Translations under genes and position numbers: made by a program
DNA from: Enterobacterales bacterium CwR94
GTDB lineage: Bacteria; Pseudomonadota; Gammaproteobacteria; Enterobacterales; Enterobacteriaceae
Length of the DNA stretch: 64,000 nucleotides
NCBI GenBank assembly: GCA_002837195.1
Contig: KZ478070.1
Location: 1 to 64,000, forward strand
Direction of reading: 5' to 3'
Part shown: in pieces, positions 1 through 9,526 of the stretch
Position numbering within the stretch: position 1 is the stretch's first letter
Layout: the number at the start of each line of letters is the position of its first letter
The notes under the pieces: model-generated
The model's input: only the letters and a program-made list of their open reading frames with translations
The model's database searches: none
What the model was told of the DNA's origin: nothing

Positions 1-77
<77 letters not shown>

Positions 78-90
78 TCCGTGGATGCGC

Positions 91-118
91 ACTATACTCT
101 CCGCGATTAATGATGCAA
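91..118 (-). promoter_or_regulatory. Sigma-70 promoter of the tRNA-fMet gene
   Basis: On the minus strand TTGCAT (113-118) and TATAGT (91-96) are separated by 16 nt, placing the start near 84, just upstream of the tRNA 5' end at 77. A GCGC stretch follows the -10 box, the G+C-rich discriminator usual for stringently controlled stable-RNA promoters. This makes the visible tRNA the first of its transcript. Confidence 0.7.
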
Positions 119-283
119 CCCTTTTTTAGAAGCAACGCGTTATTTTTCCACTGATTGCTGAAAATTTCTGCCGATTGCTAAAAAAACCTTCGGCCCCCTT
201 CGCTCTTTTTCAGCACGACCATTTTAAAAGCGCAGGGGCTTTGTTATCTTCCGGACAAACCGACGCCAGTAGAGGAGCAGGAA

Positions 284-1396
284 ATGCGTAGTATGTGGAG
301 TAAAGCAGCATGTGTAGGCGCAGTATTAGCGCTGCTGGCGGGATGTTCATCAAAACCCACGGATCGTGGACAACAATATAAAGATGGCGAGTTACATGAG
401 CCATTGGGGCTGGTCAATCAGCCTAATGCCAAAGGGCGTCCGGTGAATGCCAAAGATTTCACCAGCCAGGTAATGGAGATTCAGTACGCCTCACCACGTC
501 TGTTTAAACGTGAGCAGGGTACCTATTCTGCCGTTCAGCAGTGGCTGATGGCCGGAGGCGATACGCGCCAGTTGCGCCAGTTTGGTTTGGACTCCTATCA
601 AATGGAAGGCGCCGATAATTATGGCAACGTCCAGTTTACGGGGTATTACACGCCGGTGATTCAGGCGCGCTATACCCGCCAAGGCGAGTTCCAGTACCCG
701 CTCTATCGCCTGCCACCGCGCAACGGTAAGCGTCAACTGCCCAGTCGTGCGGAGATCTACAGTGGTGCCATTGATGAGCGATACGTGCTCGGCTACAGCA
801 ATTCACTGATGGATAACTTTATAATGGACGTTCAGGGCAGCGGTTACGTCAATTTTGGTGATGGGCGTCCGTTAATGTTCTTTGGCTATGCTGGCAAAAA
901 TGGTCACGGTTATTACAGCATCGGGAAAGTGCTGATCGATCGTGGCGAAGTGAAGCGTGAAGATATGTCGATGCAGAAAATCCGCGAATGGGCGGATAAT
1001 CACAGCCCGGCAGAAGTTCGCGAGTTGCTGGAGCAGAATCCCTCTTTTGTCTTCTTTAAAGCCGAGAATTTCACACCGGTGCGCGGTGCTGCCGCGGTGC
1101 CGCTGATTGCGAAGGCGTCTGTGGCCTCCGATCGCTCTCTGGTGCCCACCGGGAGTACATTACTGGCGGAGGTGCCGGTTTTGGACAACAACGGTAAATT
1201 TACCGGACGTTATGAAATGCGCGTGATGGTGGCGCTGGATGTGGGCGGTGCGATCAAAGGCCAGCATTTCGATATCTATAAAGGTATTGGCTCGCAGGCG
1301 GGGCATGAAGCCGGTTTCTTTAACCACTATGGCCGCGTGTGGGTGTTGCGTAATGCGCCGGGCACCGGAAATATGCCGCTGTTTGCCAGTAATTAA
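284..1396 (+). CDS. mltA: Membrane-bound lytic murein transglycosylase A
   Basis: MltA cleaves the MurNAc-GlcNAc bond of peptidoglycan, leaving 1,6-anhydro ends, and is anchored in the outer membrane as a lipoprotein. The 370-residue product is close to the E. coli length (365). It starts with a short basic stretch, a hydrophobic segment and the lipobox LLAGC (Cys21), so it is a lipoprotein. The C-terminal double-psi barrel segment DVGGAIKGQHFDIY contains the Asp that is catalytic in the family. The start at 284 follows GAGGAGCAGG at a good distance. It is monocistronic, downstream of the divergent tRNA gene. Confidence 0.96.
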   Translation: MRSMWSKAACVGAVLALLAGCSSKPTDRGQQYKDGELHEPLGLVNQPNAKGRPVNAKDFTSQVMEIQYASPRLFKREQGTYSAVQQWLMAGGDTRQLRQFGLDSYQMEGADNYGNVQFTGYYTPVIQARYTRQGEFQYPLYRLPPRNGKRQLPSRAEIYSGAIDERYVLGYSNSLMDNFIMDVQGSGYVNFGDGRPLMFFGYAGKNGHGYYSIGKVLIDRGEVKREDMSMQKIREWADNHSPAEVRELLEQNPSFVFFKAENFTPVRGAAAVPLIAKASVASDRSLVPTGSTLLAEVPVLDNNGKFTGRYEMRVMVALDVGGAIKGQHFDIYKGIGSQAGHEAGFFNHYGRVWVLRNAPGTGNMPLFASN

Positions 1397-1452
1397 TGCA
1401 AAGCGATGACCGGGTGAGGTCTGCTCGCCCGCTGTATGACTAAGGAATGAAC

Positions 1453-2259
1453 ATGAGCAGTTTGTCTGACGCCTGGCGTCAGCGGTTTGGCGGTACGGCG
1501 CGTTTATACGGTGAAAACGCGCTGCAATTATTTGCCAACAGCCACGTGTGCGTGGTGGGCATCGGTGGTGTGGGTTCATGGGCTGCCGAAGCGCTGGCCC
1601 GTACCGGTATTGGTGCTATCACGTTGATTGATATGGATGATGTGTGTGTCACTAATACCAATCGTCAAATCCATGCTCTGCGTGAATCGGTAGGCCAGGC
1701 CAAGACGGAAGTGATGGCGGCGCGTATTTTGGCAATCAATCCTGAATGCCGCGTGACCTGCGTGGATGATTTCCTGACGCCGGATAATGCCGCCACATTG
1801 CTGGGTGCGGGCTTTGATTATGTTATTGATGCTATCGACAGCGTGCGGCCAAAAGCAGCGCTGATCGCCTGGTGTCGCCGTAATAAAATGCCGCTGGTCA
1901 CGACGGGAGGCGCGGGGGGGCAAATCGATCCGACGCAAATTCAGGTCGCTGATTTGGCGAAAACGATTCAGGATCCGCTGGCTGCCAAGCTGCGCGAGCG
2001 CCTGAAGAGTGATTTTGGCATTACCAAAGGCAGCAAAGGTAAGCTCAATGTTGATTGTGTGTTCTCAACAGAGGCGCTGAAATATCCCCAGGCGGACGGT
2101 TCCGTCTGTGCTTCGCGCAGCACAGCCGAAGGCCCAAAACGCATGGACTGCGAGTCTGGCTTCGGTGCCGCGACGATGGTCACGGCCACCTTTGGCTTTG
2201 TCGCCGTCTCTCACGCGTTGAAAAAAATGATGGCGCGTGCAGAGCGGCAGAGTCTCTAA
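1453..2259 (+). CDS. tcdA: tRNA threonylcarbamoyladenosine dehydratase
   Basis: TcdA (CsdL, YgdL) is an E1-like/MoeB-type ATP-dependent enzyme that cyclises t6A37 to ct6A in ANN-decoding tRNAs. The Rossmann motif [17 protein letters not shown] lies near the N-terminus, followed by the nucleotide-binding segment around LIDMDDV. The C-terminal part, including the stretch [20 protein letters not shown], is near-identical to the E. coli protein. I prefer ATG 1453 (268 aa, the E. coli length) over ATG 1447 because AAGGA at 1442-1446 directly abuts the earlier codon. It converges on csdE with a 4-base overlap of the stop codons. CsdA and CsdE feed sulfur toward this protein in E. coli, so the cluster is functionally coherent. 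Confidence 0.96.
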   Translation: MSSLSDAWRQRFGGTARLYGENALQLFANSHVCVVGIGGVGSWAAEALARTGIGAITLIDMDDVCVTNTNRQIHALRESVGQAKTEVMAARILAINPECRVTCVDDFLTPDNAATLLGAGFDYVIDAIDSVRPKAALIAWCRRNKMPLVTTGGAGGQIDPTQIQVADLAKTIQDPLAAKLRERLKSDFGITKGSKGKLNVDCVFSTEALKYPQADGSVCASRSTAEGPKRMDCESGFGAATMVTATFGFVAVSHALKKMMARAERQSL

Positions 2260-2693
2260 CTTGCCGCTCGTTGTACCGCAGCGGCCAGTGCATGCAGGCC
2301 GCTGCTACGCGAGGCGCTAAGCTGATCTTTAAGCCCCAGTTCACTGAACAGGGCTAAGGGGTCATGCTGGCGCAGTGTCGCAGGCGTTTTGCCCTCCACT
2401 GCGGTCAACAGCACGGCCAGGAGTCCGCGTACAATCCTGCCTTCACTGTCGCCATAAAAATGCAGTGTGCCATCCGGCATCTTTTGCCAGCCTAGCCAGA
2501 CGCGATTTTCACAGCCACTCAGCTCGGTGTCGGCGGTTTTCAACTGTTCATCCAGCGCGGGGAGCTGCTTACCTAACTGGATCAAATGACGATAGCGCTC
2601 TTCCCATAGCTGATACTGGGCAAAAGCGGTCTGCAGATCGGCTGCGAGAATTTGATGTCCAAAGGGGTGTGGGCCAACCAGGTGATCGTTCAT
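2256..2693 (-). CDS. csdE: Sulfur acceptor protein CsdE
   Basis: This SufE-family protein takes the persulfide sulfur from CsdA and stimulates the desulfurase. Its 145 residues match the family (E. coli 147). The acceptor cysteine is Cys61 in [11 protein letters not shown], and the fold-defining segments [15 protein letters not shown] and LSASRSSGL are intact. Its ATG overlaps the csdA stop by 4 bases, so the two are translationally coupled in a csdA-csdE operon. Its 3' end overlaps the convergent tcdA. Confidence 0.95.
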   Translation of the reverse strand: MNDHLVGPHPFGHQILAADLQTAFAQYQLWEERYRHLIQLGKQLPALDEQLKTADTELSGCENRVWLGWQKMPDGTLHFYGDSEGRIVRGLLAVLLTAVEGKTPATLRQHDPLALFSELGLKDQLSASRSSGLHALAAAVQRAAS

Positions 2694-3901
2694 TCATCTT
2701 CCGCCAGCAGTGAACAGGCCAGTTGCACGGCTTTCACCAGTGCTTCAACGTCTTGCAAAGTATTGTAGGGGGCAAATGAGGCTCGCAGGGTGCCGGATAC
2801 CCCTAAAGCCTGCATTAAAGGCTGAGCGCAGTGTTGCCCGGCACGCACGGCAATACCCGATTCTGCCAGCAGCGTGACCATGTCGCTGTGGTGAATACCC
2901 TGAATATCAAACGAGAGAATGCTGCTGCCGCTGGCACGAAACGAGCGGAAACCAGGCAGGGCTGATAACTGCTCTTCCGCCAGTGTTGCCAAGCCCCGGC
3001 TCCAGCTTTCCGCTCCCGCGATGTCAATCGTTTCTAACCACTGCAATGCAGCGCTCAGCCCGGTGACACCGGCTACGTTCGGGGTGCCGGCTTCAAAGCG
3101 CCACGGCACTGGCTGCGCGGTAAAGCCTGCAAAGCTCACGTGCTCGACCATTTTTCCACCGCCTTGCCAGGGAGCCATGGCATCCAGTAACGCGGCTTTT
3201 CCGTAAAGCACGCCGCTGCCGGTAGGGCCATACAGTTTATGCGCTGAAAAAGCGTAGAAATCGATATCCAAAGCCTGCACATCAGGGGGAGCATGCACCA
3301 CGCCTTGGGCACCGTCGACCATCACGCGTGCGCCCACGCTGTGCGCCAGTTCGATGGCTTTCGCCAGGTCCGGCATGCCGCCGGTCACATTCGACATCTG
3401 ACCAATTGCCAGCAAGCGTGTGCGTGCGTTGAGTAAAGTAGGCAGGGCGTTGAGATCGGGCAGCAAATCACGGCCTAACGGCAACGGGACCACCCGAGCG
3501 CCGGTTTGCTGGGCAACCTGTAGCCAGGGAACCAGATTGGCGTGATGCTCTGCTTCCGAGACAATCAGTTCATCGCCGGGTTGCAGATGCGGCCGCAGAG
3601 CACTTTGTGCGACCAGATTGATGGCCTCTGTCGTACCGCGCGTCCAGACAATCTCATGCGCACTGGCGGCATTCAGCCAACGCGCGACGTGTGCGCGCGC
3701 TTGTTCATACTGCTCGGTGAGTTTGCGTGCCGCGGCGAATTGGCTGCGATGCACGGTCCCGGCACTCAGGCGATACAGCGCTTCGGTGGCATCAATAACG
3801 GCAAGCGGCTTCAATGCAGTCGCTGCGCTATCTAAATAGACCCCCGCATCTTTCAACGCCGGAAACTGCTGACGAAAGAGCGTGGGCTGGAAATTTTTCA
3901 T
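2690..3901 (-). CDS. csdA: Cysteine desulfurase CsdA
   Basis: This PLP-dependent class V aminotransferase-fold enzyme converts cysteine to alanine plus a protein-bound persulfide that passes to CsdE. At 403 residues it is close to E. coli CsdA. The PLP Schiff-base lysine is Lys222 in [11 protein letters not shown], preceded by MVDGAQG. The catalytic cysteine is Cys358 in [19 protein letters not shown] supplies the His that stacks on PLP. It is the first gene of the csdA-csdE pair; the 195-bp gap to the divergent lipoprotein gene at 4097 should hold the promoters. Confidence 0.96.
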   Translation of the reverse strand: MKNFQPTLFRQQFPALKDAGVYLDSAATALKPLAVIDATEALYRLSAGTVHRSQFAAARKLTEQYEQARAHVARWLNAASAHEIVWTRGTTEAINLVAQSALRPHLQPGDELIVSEAEHHANLVPWLQVAQQTGARVVPLPLGRDLLPDLNALPTLLNARTRLLAIGQMSNVTGGMPDLAKAIELAHSVGARVMVDGAQGVVHAPPDVQALDIDFYAFSAHKLYGPTGSGVLYGKAALLDAMAPWQGGGKMVEHVSFAGFTAQPVPWRFEAGTPNVAGVTGLSAALQWLETIDIAGAESWSRGLATLAEEQLSALPGFRSFRASGSSILSFDIQGIHHSDMVTLLAESGIAVRAGQHCAQPLMQALGVSGTLRASFAPYNTLQDVEALVKAVQLACSLLAEDE

Positions 3902-4096
3902 GCAGTCCTCATGTTTTCTTTAGGACCAGACTGAAACAGACGGTCATCACTGGCAAAGCTGGAAAAGCGCGTTATGCTAAATCATGCAAGGCTTAAACAA
4001 TTACCTGCAATCAAATCGTGCTTTATCACTTTTTTTGACTAATGGCACGGCGCGAGGCAGGGCGTTTAATAGCATATTATCTGCAAGGAGAAGAAA

Positions 4097-4321
4097 ATGA
4101 AAAAACTCACCGCAGTACTCGCTACCGGAATGATGGTGCTTTCTTTGGCTGCTTGTTCCAGCAATTACGTGATGCACACCAATGATGGCCGCACCATCGT
4201 TGCCGAAGGCAAGCCTATGGTAGACGATGATACCGGAATGATCAGCTACAAGGATGCCAACGGCAAACAGCAGCAGATCAACAAAGGTGATGTTAAAGAA
4301 ATGGTTGAAATGGGGCAGTAA
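4097..4321 (+). CDS. ygdI: YgdI/YgdR-family small lipoprotein (DUF903)
   Basis: A 74-residue protein with a lipoprotein signal (MKKLTAVLATGMMVLSLAAC, lipobox LAAC with Cys20) followed by a small DUF903 domain containing NYVMHTNDGRTIVAEGKP and YKDANGKQQQINKGDV. Family members are SH3-like lipoproteins of unknown function. The start follows AAGGAGAAGAAA. In E. coli ygdI also lies between csdA and the gcvB-gcvA region. The symbol is given by position and similarity; the paralog ygdR cannot be strictly excluded. Confidence 0.88.
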   Translation: MKKLTAVLATGMMVLSLAACSSNYVMHTNDGRTIVAEGKPMVDDDTGMISYKDANGKQQQINKGDVKEMVEMGQ

Positions 4322-4374
4322 CACGCCTCCTGGGATCGGCAGGGATGGCTGATTCTCTTACTGGAACAACAGGC

Positions 4375-4402
4375 AAAAAAAAGCACCGCAAGTGGCGGTG
4401 CT
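4375..4402 (-). terminator. GcvB rho-independent terminator
   Basis: On the minus strand AGCACCGC / GCGGTGCT (8 bp, 5-nt loop) is followed by eight U residues (A tract at 4375-4382). Confidence 0.93.
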
Positions 4403-4584
4403 ACTGATATCGCTATGGACAGACAGGATAATTCTTCAGGAAATGAAACAGGGTACGCATACCCGAATCTGCAAATGCAGATCAAAAAGCAAACACAACA
4501 TCACGACCACAAGCCAAAAGCCCCTCACATTTCTGCGATCTCTCGCACAAACTGCAAATTGCTTTTCGTTCCGGCTCAGGAAGT
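4375..4584 (-). ncRNA. gcvB: GcvB small regulatory RNA
   Basis: The reverse complement begins ACTTCCTGAGCCGGAACGAA, as in E. coli GcvB, and ends in a strong terminator, giving about 210 nt (E. coli about 206). The G/U-rich seed region R1, which pairs with many amino-acid transporter mRNAs, is at 4489-4510 (contains GTGATGTTGTGTTTGC). The 3' part keeps CCTGTCTGTCCATAG before the terminator. It is transcribed divergently from gcvA, which activates it in E. coli. Apparent reading frames across it (4392-4655, 4415-4597) are not genes. Confidence 0.93.
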
Positions 4585-4711
4585 GCGGCAACTATAGGTA
4601 TTTGCTGGAGTCTGCTCAACGGACAAATTATAATGCCTCGGATTACATAAACTAATGTGTAAACCGGGTTTACACCCCGATTTCCAGTTGTAAATGGATA
4701 GTAACCAAATC

Positions 4712-5629
4712 ATGTCCAAACGCCTTCCTCCTCTTAATGCATTGCGCGTTTTTGACGCAGCTGCGCGCCATTTAAGTTTTACTAAGGCGGCAGAAGAGCT
4801 GTTTGTCACCCAGGCGGCTGTCAGCCACCAAATTAAATCTCTGGAAGATTTTCTCGGATTAAAGCTATTTAAGCGGAGGAATCGTTCGTTATTGCTCACT
4901 GAAGAGGGGCAAAGCTACTATCTGGACATCAAGGAGATTTTCTCCTCACTGAACGATGCGACGCGTAAGTTGCAGTCTCGCAGTGCCAAGGGCGCATTAA
5001 CCGTCAGTTTGTTGCCGAGTTTTGCGATTCAGTGGTTGGTCCCACGGCTTTCCAGTTTTAACTCAGCTTATCCGGGCATTGATGTCAGAATTCAGGCCGT
5101 CGACCGCGATGAAGAGAAATTGGCGGACGATGTCGACGTGGCCATTTTTTATGGGCGAGGTAACTGGCCAGGGCTGCGGGTTGAAAAGCTGTATGCCGAG
5201 TATTTGCTGCCCGTCTGTTCTCCTCAGTTGCTGACAGGCGAGGTGCCGTTGACCTCACCGCAGGCGCTGGCGGAGCATACATTGCTGCATGATGCCTCGC
5301 GTCGAGACTGGCAGGCGTATACTCGTCAGTTAGGACTTAACCACATTAATGTGCAGCAGGGGCCGATATTCAGCCACAGTGCGATGGTGCTACAAGCGGC
5401 CATTCATGGGCAGGGCGTCGCGTTAGCCAATAATGTCATGGCGCAAAGTGAAATCGAAGCCGGACGTCTGGTGTGCCCCTTTGCTGATGTGCTGGTCAGT
5501 AAAAATGCTTTTTATCTGGTTTGTCATGACAGTCAGGCAGAACTCGGTAAAATAGCGGCCTTCCGACAGTGGATTCTGACGAAAGCGGCAAGCGAACAAG
5601 AAAAATTTCGCTTTCGTTACGATAACTGA
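4712..5629 (+). CDS. gcvA: LysR-type regulator of glycine cleavage, GcvA
   Basis: GcvA activates the gcvTHP glycine-cleavage operon when glycine is present and also activates gcvB. The N-terminal winged HTH (LNALRVFDAAARHLSFTKAAEELFVTQ onward, about residues 5-65) and the C-terminal periplasmic-binding-like effector domain are very close to E. coli GcvA. ATG 4712 (MSKRLPP, 305 aa) matches the E. coli start; an in-frame ATG at 4694 would add six residues and has no better ribosome site. The gcvB promoter and GcvA sites should lie between 4584 and 4712. Confidence 0.96.
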   Translation: MSKRLPPLNALRVFDAAARHLSFTKAAEELFVTQAAVSHQIKSLEDFLGLKLFKRRNRSLLLTEEGQSYYLDIKEIFSSLNDATRKLQSRSAKGALTVSLLPSFAIQWLVPRLSSFNSAYPGIDVRIQAVDRDEEKLADDVDVAIFYGRGNWPGLRVEKLYAEYLLPVCSPQLLTGEVPLTSPQALAEHTLLHDASRRDWQAYTRQLGLNHINVQQGPIFSHSAMVLQAAIHGQGVALANNVMAQSEIEAGRLVCPFADVLVSKNAFYLVCHDSQAELGKIAAFRQWILTKAASEQEKFRFRYDN

Positions 5630-5685
5630 CCCTGTTTCTGCCGCGTGGGCCAGGCCCGCGTGAGCCCGATTTTGAGGATAAAAGC

Positions 5686-6081
5686 ATGTCCAGCCGGGCG
5701 ATGTTGATTTTTGCCGCTATCAGCGGATTTCTCTACGTATTATTTGGTGCCTTCGGTGCCCATGTATTAAGCCGGACATTAGGGCCAACGGAAATGGGCT
5801 GGATTCAAACCGGCCTGAATTATCAAGGGATGCATACGCTGGCTATTTTAGGGTTGGCATGTGCGATGCTGCGCCGCGCCAACATCTGGTTTTACTGGAG
5901 CAGCGCACTGATGGCGCTGGGCACCGTGTTATTTAGCGGCAGTTTATATTGTTTAGCACTCTCGCATCTCAAGATGTGGGTGTATATCACCCCGATTGGC
6001 GGAACCTGTTTCCTGATTGGCTGGGTATTGATGTTGATTGGCGCATTGCGTCTGAAAAAACGGGGCGATCGCCATGAATAA
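5686..6081 (+). CDS. ygdD: DUF423 inner-membrane protein YgdD
   Basis: 131 residues, the same length as E. coli YgdD, made almost entirely of four predicted membrane segments (about 5-25, 48-66, 72-92 and 100-122) separated by short loops such as [16 protein letters not shown]423 proteins have no established function. A GAGGATAAAAGC site precedes ATG 5686. The end overlaps rlmM by 8 bases, so the two are probably co-transcribed, as in E. coli. Confidence 0.93.
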   Translation: MSSRAMLIFAAISGFLYVLFGAFGAHVLSRTLGPTEMGWIQTGLNYQGMHTLAILGLACAMLRRANIWFYWSSALMALGTVLFSGSLYCLALSHLKMWVYITPIGGTCFLIGWVLMLIGALRLKKRGDRHE

Positions 6082-7183
6082 AGTATTGTTGTACTGCCGC
6101 AGTGGTTTTGAAAAAGAGTGCGCGGCAGAAATTGCTGCCCGTGCAGCAGAACTGGAAGTTTTTGGTTTTCCGCGCGTAAAAGAGAATGCGGGCTATGTGA
6201 TGTATGAGTGCTATCAGCAAGAAGATGCTGAAAAGCTGATTACCCAGCTCGCTTTCAATACCCTGATTTTTGCCCGCCAGATGATAGTGGTCGGCGAGCT
6301 GCTGCGGGATCTCCCACCAGAAGATCGCGTTTCGCCGATCGTGGGCATGATCCAGGGCGTGGTGGAGCGCGGAGGGGATTTACGCGTTGAAGTGCCAGAC
6401 ACCAACGAAGCCAAAGAGCTGTTGAAATTCTGCCGTAAGCTAACGGTGCCTCTGCGCAGTGCGCTGCGCGATGCCAACGTGTTGATGAAACACGAAAATG
6501 CTACGCGTCCGGTGGTACACGTGTTTTTTATTGCGCCAGGCCATTGTTATGTCGGCTATTCACTGAGCAATAACAATTCGCCGTTCTTTATGGGCATTCC
6601 GCGTCTGAAATTTCCTGCGGATGCGCCCAGCCGCTCCACCCTTAAGTTGGAAGAGGCATTTCATGTCTTTATTCCAGCCGATGAGTGGGATGAGCGTCTG
6701 GCCAGCGGGATGCGTGCGGTGGATTTAGGGGCGTGCCCCGGCGGCTGGACCTATCAGTTGGTGAAACGCAGCATGTGGGTTGATGCCATTGATAACGGCC
6801 CGATGGCACCGAGCCTGATGGATACCGGACAGGTCACTCACTATCGGGAAGACGGTTTTAAATATCAGCCGACGCGCAACAACAATGACTGGCTGGTGTG
6901 TGACATGGTGGAAAAACCCGTGCGGGTGGCGCATTTGATGGCGAAATGGTTAATCAACGGCTGGTGCCGTGAGGCCATTTTCAATCTCAAGCTGCCAATG
7001 AAGAAACGCTATGAAGAAGTGATGCAAAATCTGACGATGATCCGTGAACTGCTGGAGGCGGAAGGCATTAACGCCCAGTTTCAGGCGCGTCAGTTGTATC
7101 ACGATCGCGAGGAGGTCACTGTGCATGTGCGCCGCATTTGGGGAGCGATCCCTGGCCGCCGAGACGAGCGCGATCGCAAATAG
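6074..7183 (+). CDS. rlmM: 23S rRNA (cytidine2498-2'-O)-methyltransferase
   Basis: RlmM 2'-O-methylates C2498 in the peptidyl-transferase region of 23S rRNA. The 369-residue protein has the N-terminal THUMP-like part ([21 protein letters not shown] onward) and a C-terminal Rossmann methyltransferase domain. The SAM-binding motif is [14 protein letters not shown], and [10 protein letters not shown] and the other K-D-K-E catalytic elements follow. It overlaps ygdD by 8 bases. In E. coli the fuc genes lie nearby; here the next gene is xni, convergent, after only 23 bp. Confidence 0.95.
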   Translation: MNKVLLYCRSGFEKECAAEIAARAAELEVFGFPRVKENAGYVMYECYQQEDAEKLITQLAFNTLIFARQMIVVGELLRDLPPEDRVSPIVGMIQGVVERGGDLRVEVPDTNEAKELLKFCRKLTVPLRSALRDANVLMKHENATRPVVHVFFIAPGHCYVGYSLSNNNSPFFMGIPRLKFPADAPSRSTLKLEEAFHVFIPADEWDERLASGMRAVDLGACPGGWTYQLVKRSMWVDAIDNGPMAPSLMDTGQVTHYREDGFKYQPTRNNNDWLVCDMVEKPVRVAHLMAKWLINGWCREAIFNLKLPMKKRYEEVMQNLTMIRELLEAEGINAQFQARQLYHDREEVTVHVRRIWGAIPGRRDERDRK

Positions 7184-7206
7184 TTTTCAGCGCGATCGCC
7201 CCGCTG

Positions 7207-7962
7207 TTATGGCGAGTAGCGCAGTGCTTTCATATTGCCGTTAACCGGCAGGTCGCGTTGTAAGGTCGCGACTTGCTGGCTAATCAGCGCCATTTCCCGA
7301 TGGGCAACCAGCTTTTTACGCCACTTTTCGGGCACTGCATCCAGATCGCGATAGATCGCAGCCAGCGATCCAAATTGGGCTAACAGTTCACTGGCGGTTT
7401 TGGGGCCGATCCCAACGACGCCTGGGATCTTACTGCTGCTAATCCCTGCCAGTCCCCAGAAATCGGTAAGCTGCTCTGCACGCACGCCAAACTCTTTCTC
7501 AATAAAGGGAACATCCAGCCAGCGTTTCTGAAAGTAATCACGGATTTGCAATTGCGGTGCCAGTAACTGGCAATAGCCTTTGTCTGTCGAGACCAGCGTA
7601 GCCTGGTGTCCACTGGCCAGTGTTTTACTGACCAGCGTCGCCGCTAAATCATCGGCCTCTTCACCGGCGGCGTGCCAACAGGTGACGCCTGCACGCTCGA
7701 ATGCGCTGCGGATAGCAGGCATTTCACGGGCGAGATCTTCAGGCATCGGCGCGCGTCCGGCTTTGTAATCGGGTAACAATTGGTGGCGCCAGCCATGGTG
7801 ACGACGATCGTCATCAAACACCGCGACGGCATGCGTTGGCGCGGTGTGGCCGAGCAATTGTTGTAATGCATTCACACAGCTCTGTTCGCAAGGTGAACCT
7901 TGCACAGCGTGAATACGACGAATCAGGTTGAGTGCGTCAACCACCAGTAAATGCAGTGTCAT
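7207..7962 (-). CDS. xni: Flap endonuclease Xni (ExoIX)
   Basis: Xni is a 5'-nuclease-superfamily protein related to the nuclease domain of DNA polymerase I that cleaves flap DNA. At 251 residues it equals E. coli Xni when started at ATG 7962 ([16 protein letters not shown]). An upstream in-frame ATG (8019) would add a hydrophobic 19-residue extension, overlap the ppnN 3' end and is not supported. Acidic metal-ligand motifs are present: [24 protein letters not shown] and the helix-hairpin-helix [14 protein letters not shown]. It is separated from ppnN by a terminator-like hairpin. Confidence 0.94.
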   Translation of the reverse strand: MTLHLLVVDALNLIRRIHAVQGSPCEQSCVNALQQLLGHTAPTHAVAVFDDDRRHHGWRHQLLPDYKAGRAPMPEDLAREMPAIRSAFERAGVTCWHAAGEEADDLAATLVSKTLASGHQATLVSTDKGYCQLLAPQLQIRDYFQKRWLDVPFIEKEFGVRAEQLTDFWGLAGISSSKIPGVVGIGPKTASELLAQFGSLAAIYRDLDAVPEKWRKKLVAHREMALISQQVATLQRDLPVNGNMKALRYSP

Positions 7963-7969
7963 AAGCAGT

Positions 7970-7990
7970 AAAAGGGCGGCCAGGCCGCCC
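7970..7990 (-). terminator. Probable ppnN terminator
   Basis: On the minus strand GGGCGGC-CTG-GCCGCCC (7-bp G+C stem, 3-nt loop) is followed by UUUU. It lies in the 35-bp gap between ppnN and xni, so xni may depend on readthrough or its own promoter. Confidence 0.7.
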
Positions 7991-7997
7991 GATAGGA

Positions 7998-9362
7998 TCA
8001 GTGGGCGATTTCGTAGCAAGGCACATAGGCGCTGCCCGGCAGTTTCATACGGTGCTGGGCGACAAAGCCTTTGAGCAAATCGTCCATACGACGCATTAAC
8101 TGCGGATCGCCATTCAGCTTATAGGGACCATGCTCGCGAATAGCACGGATGCCCATCTCTTTCACGTTACCCGCAACGATACCCGAGAAAGCACGGCGCA
8201 AGGCAGAGGCCAGTTTTTCCGGTGGTTGCTCCAGGTGCAGATCCAGATTTGCCATATTTTCATGTGTTGGCAGGAAGGGTTGCTGGAAATCCTGTGCAAT
8301 GCGGATCGACCAGTTAAAGCTGTAAGCATCACCGGTCTCGCGGCGGTGCTCTTTGACGCGCGGCATGGCATTTTTCATCTGCCGTGCAACGGCGGCGGCA
8401 TCATCAATAATGATTTTATAGTGACGACGTGCAGCTTCCCCGAGGGTGCTGACAATAAAGGCATCCAGCACGTGGAAATAGTCTGCGCTCTCTTTTGGCC
8501 CGGTGAGGATCAGTGGCAGAACCTCATCTTTGTTTTTCGGGTTCATCAAAATGCCCAGCAGATACAGCAGCTCTTCTGCGGTACCCACGCCGCCTGGGAA
8601 AATAATGATGCCGTGTGCGATACGCACAAACCCTTCCAGACGCTTTTCGATATCCGGCATGATGATCAGCTCATTGACCAGGGGATTCGGTGGCTCAGCG
8701 GCGATAATCGATGGCTCAGTCAAACCGATAAAGCGGCTGTCACGGTAGCGTTGCTGTGCATGGCCGACCGCTGCGCCTTTCATCGGGGCTTCCATGACTC
8801 CTGGTCCGCAGCCGGTACAAATATTCAGCTCACGCAAACCTAATTGCGATCCGACACTGCGGCAATACTGATACTCCACGGCATTAATAGAGTGACCGCC
8901 CCAACACACGACCAGATTGGGATCTTCGCCAATGTGCAAGGCACGTGCATTACGCAGGATGGAGAACACCAGATTGGTAATATGGCTGGAATCTTCCTTG
9001 TCGAGGTTTTGCAGGCGTCCTGCACTGGCGAGCTGGCCGTTAACAAATAAGATGTCGCGCAGCACTGCAAACAGGTTGGCTTGCAGAGAGCGGATAATGC
9101 GCCCATCCACGAAGGCCTCTTCTGGGGGATTGATCAGTTCCAGTTTTACGCCTCGCTCGCGGCGTAAAATATTGATATCGAAATTTTCAAAGCGTGAGAG
9201 CAGCTCATGGCTGCTGTCGGTCTGGCTGCCGGAGTTCAGCACGGCGAGTGAACAGTTGCGGAACAGTTGATAGAGATCGCTGCTGGCTGTGCGCTTGAGC
9301 ATATCGACTTCCAACTGCGACAATAAATCCATCGAGCCCAGAGGGCTAACATGAGTAATCAA
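7998..9362 (-). CDS. ppnN: Nucleotide 5'-monophosphate nucleosidase PpnN
   Basis: PpnN (YgdH) hydrolyses the N-glycosidic bond of purine and pyrimidine monophosphates and in E. coli is stimulated by (p)ppGpp. Its 454 residues equal E. coli. The LOG/lysine-decarboxylase-like core carries [15 protein letters not shown] and the family motif [14 protein letters not shown] in the middle of the protein, flanked by N- and C-terminal extensions that provide the ppGpp site in the family. It is a single gene; the sda genes adjacent in E. coli are absent here. Confidence 0.95.
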   Translation of the reverse strand: MITHVSPLGSMDLLSQLEVDMLKRTASSDLYQLFRNCSLAVLNSGSQTDSSHELLSRFENFDINILRRERGVKLELINPPEEAFVDGRIIRSLQANLFAVLRDILFVNGQLASAGRLQNLDKEDSSHITNLVFSILRNARALHIGEDPNLVVCWGGHSINAVEYQYCRSVGSQLGLRELNICTGCGPGVMEAPMKGAAVGHAQQRYRDSRFIGLTEPSIIAAEPPNPLVNELIIMPDIEKRLEGFVRIAHGIIIFPGGVGTAEELLYLLGILMNPKNKDEVLPLILTGPKESADYFHVLDAFIVSTLGEAARRHYKIIIDDAAAVARQMKNAMPRVKEHRRETGDAYSFNWSIRIAQDFQQPFLPTHENMANLDLHLEQPPEKLASALRRAFSGIVAGNVKEMGIRAIREHGPYKLNGDPQLMRRMDDLLKGFVAQHRMKLPGSAYVPCYEIAH

Positions 9363-9451
9363 GTGAACTCCTTTACACCCGCCAGGGTGACTTAAGGCCC
9401 AACCCTGCTGGATTGGGCAAACATGCCCGGACGCATCCTTTCATTGCATCC

Positions 9452-9474
9452 CATCTCAGAGTAGCGCTGAGATG
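9452..9474. repeat. Inverted repeat between queF and ppnN
   Basis: CATCTCAG (9452-9459) and CTGAGATG (9467-9474) form an 8-bp stem with a 7-nt loop. No U tract follows on either strand, so it is either an RNA stability or processing hairpin in the ppnN leader, or an operator. Confidence 0.5.
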
Positions 9475-9496
9475 CAGGGGACCACAACACTTACCT

Positions 9497-9514
9497 GCAC
9501 GCAATTTTGCGTGC
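9497..9514. repeat. 18-base palindrome downstream of queF
   Basis: GCACGCAA-TT-TTGCGTGC is a perfect inverted repeat 13 bp beyond the queF stop. It could end the queF message although no U run follows; alternatively it is a protein-binding site. Confidence 0.55.
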
Positions 9515-9526
9515 GATATCACGGAT

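Noticed and set aside
4392-4655. Small plus-strand frames across 4392-4655
   Set aside because: They are antisense to the GcvB sRNA, whose 5' end, seed and terminator are all conserved.
7963-8019. Hydrophobic 19-residue extension of Xni that looks like a signal anchor
   Set aside because: It is translated from the terminator hairpin and the ppnN 3' end; Xni is cytosolic and starts at 7962.
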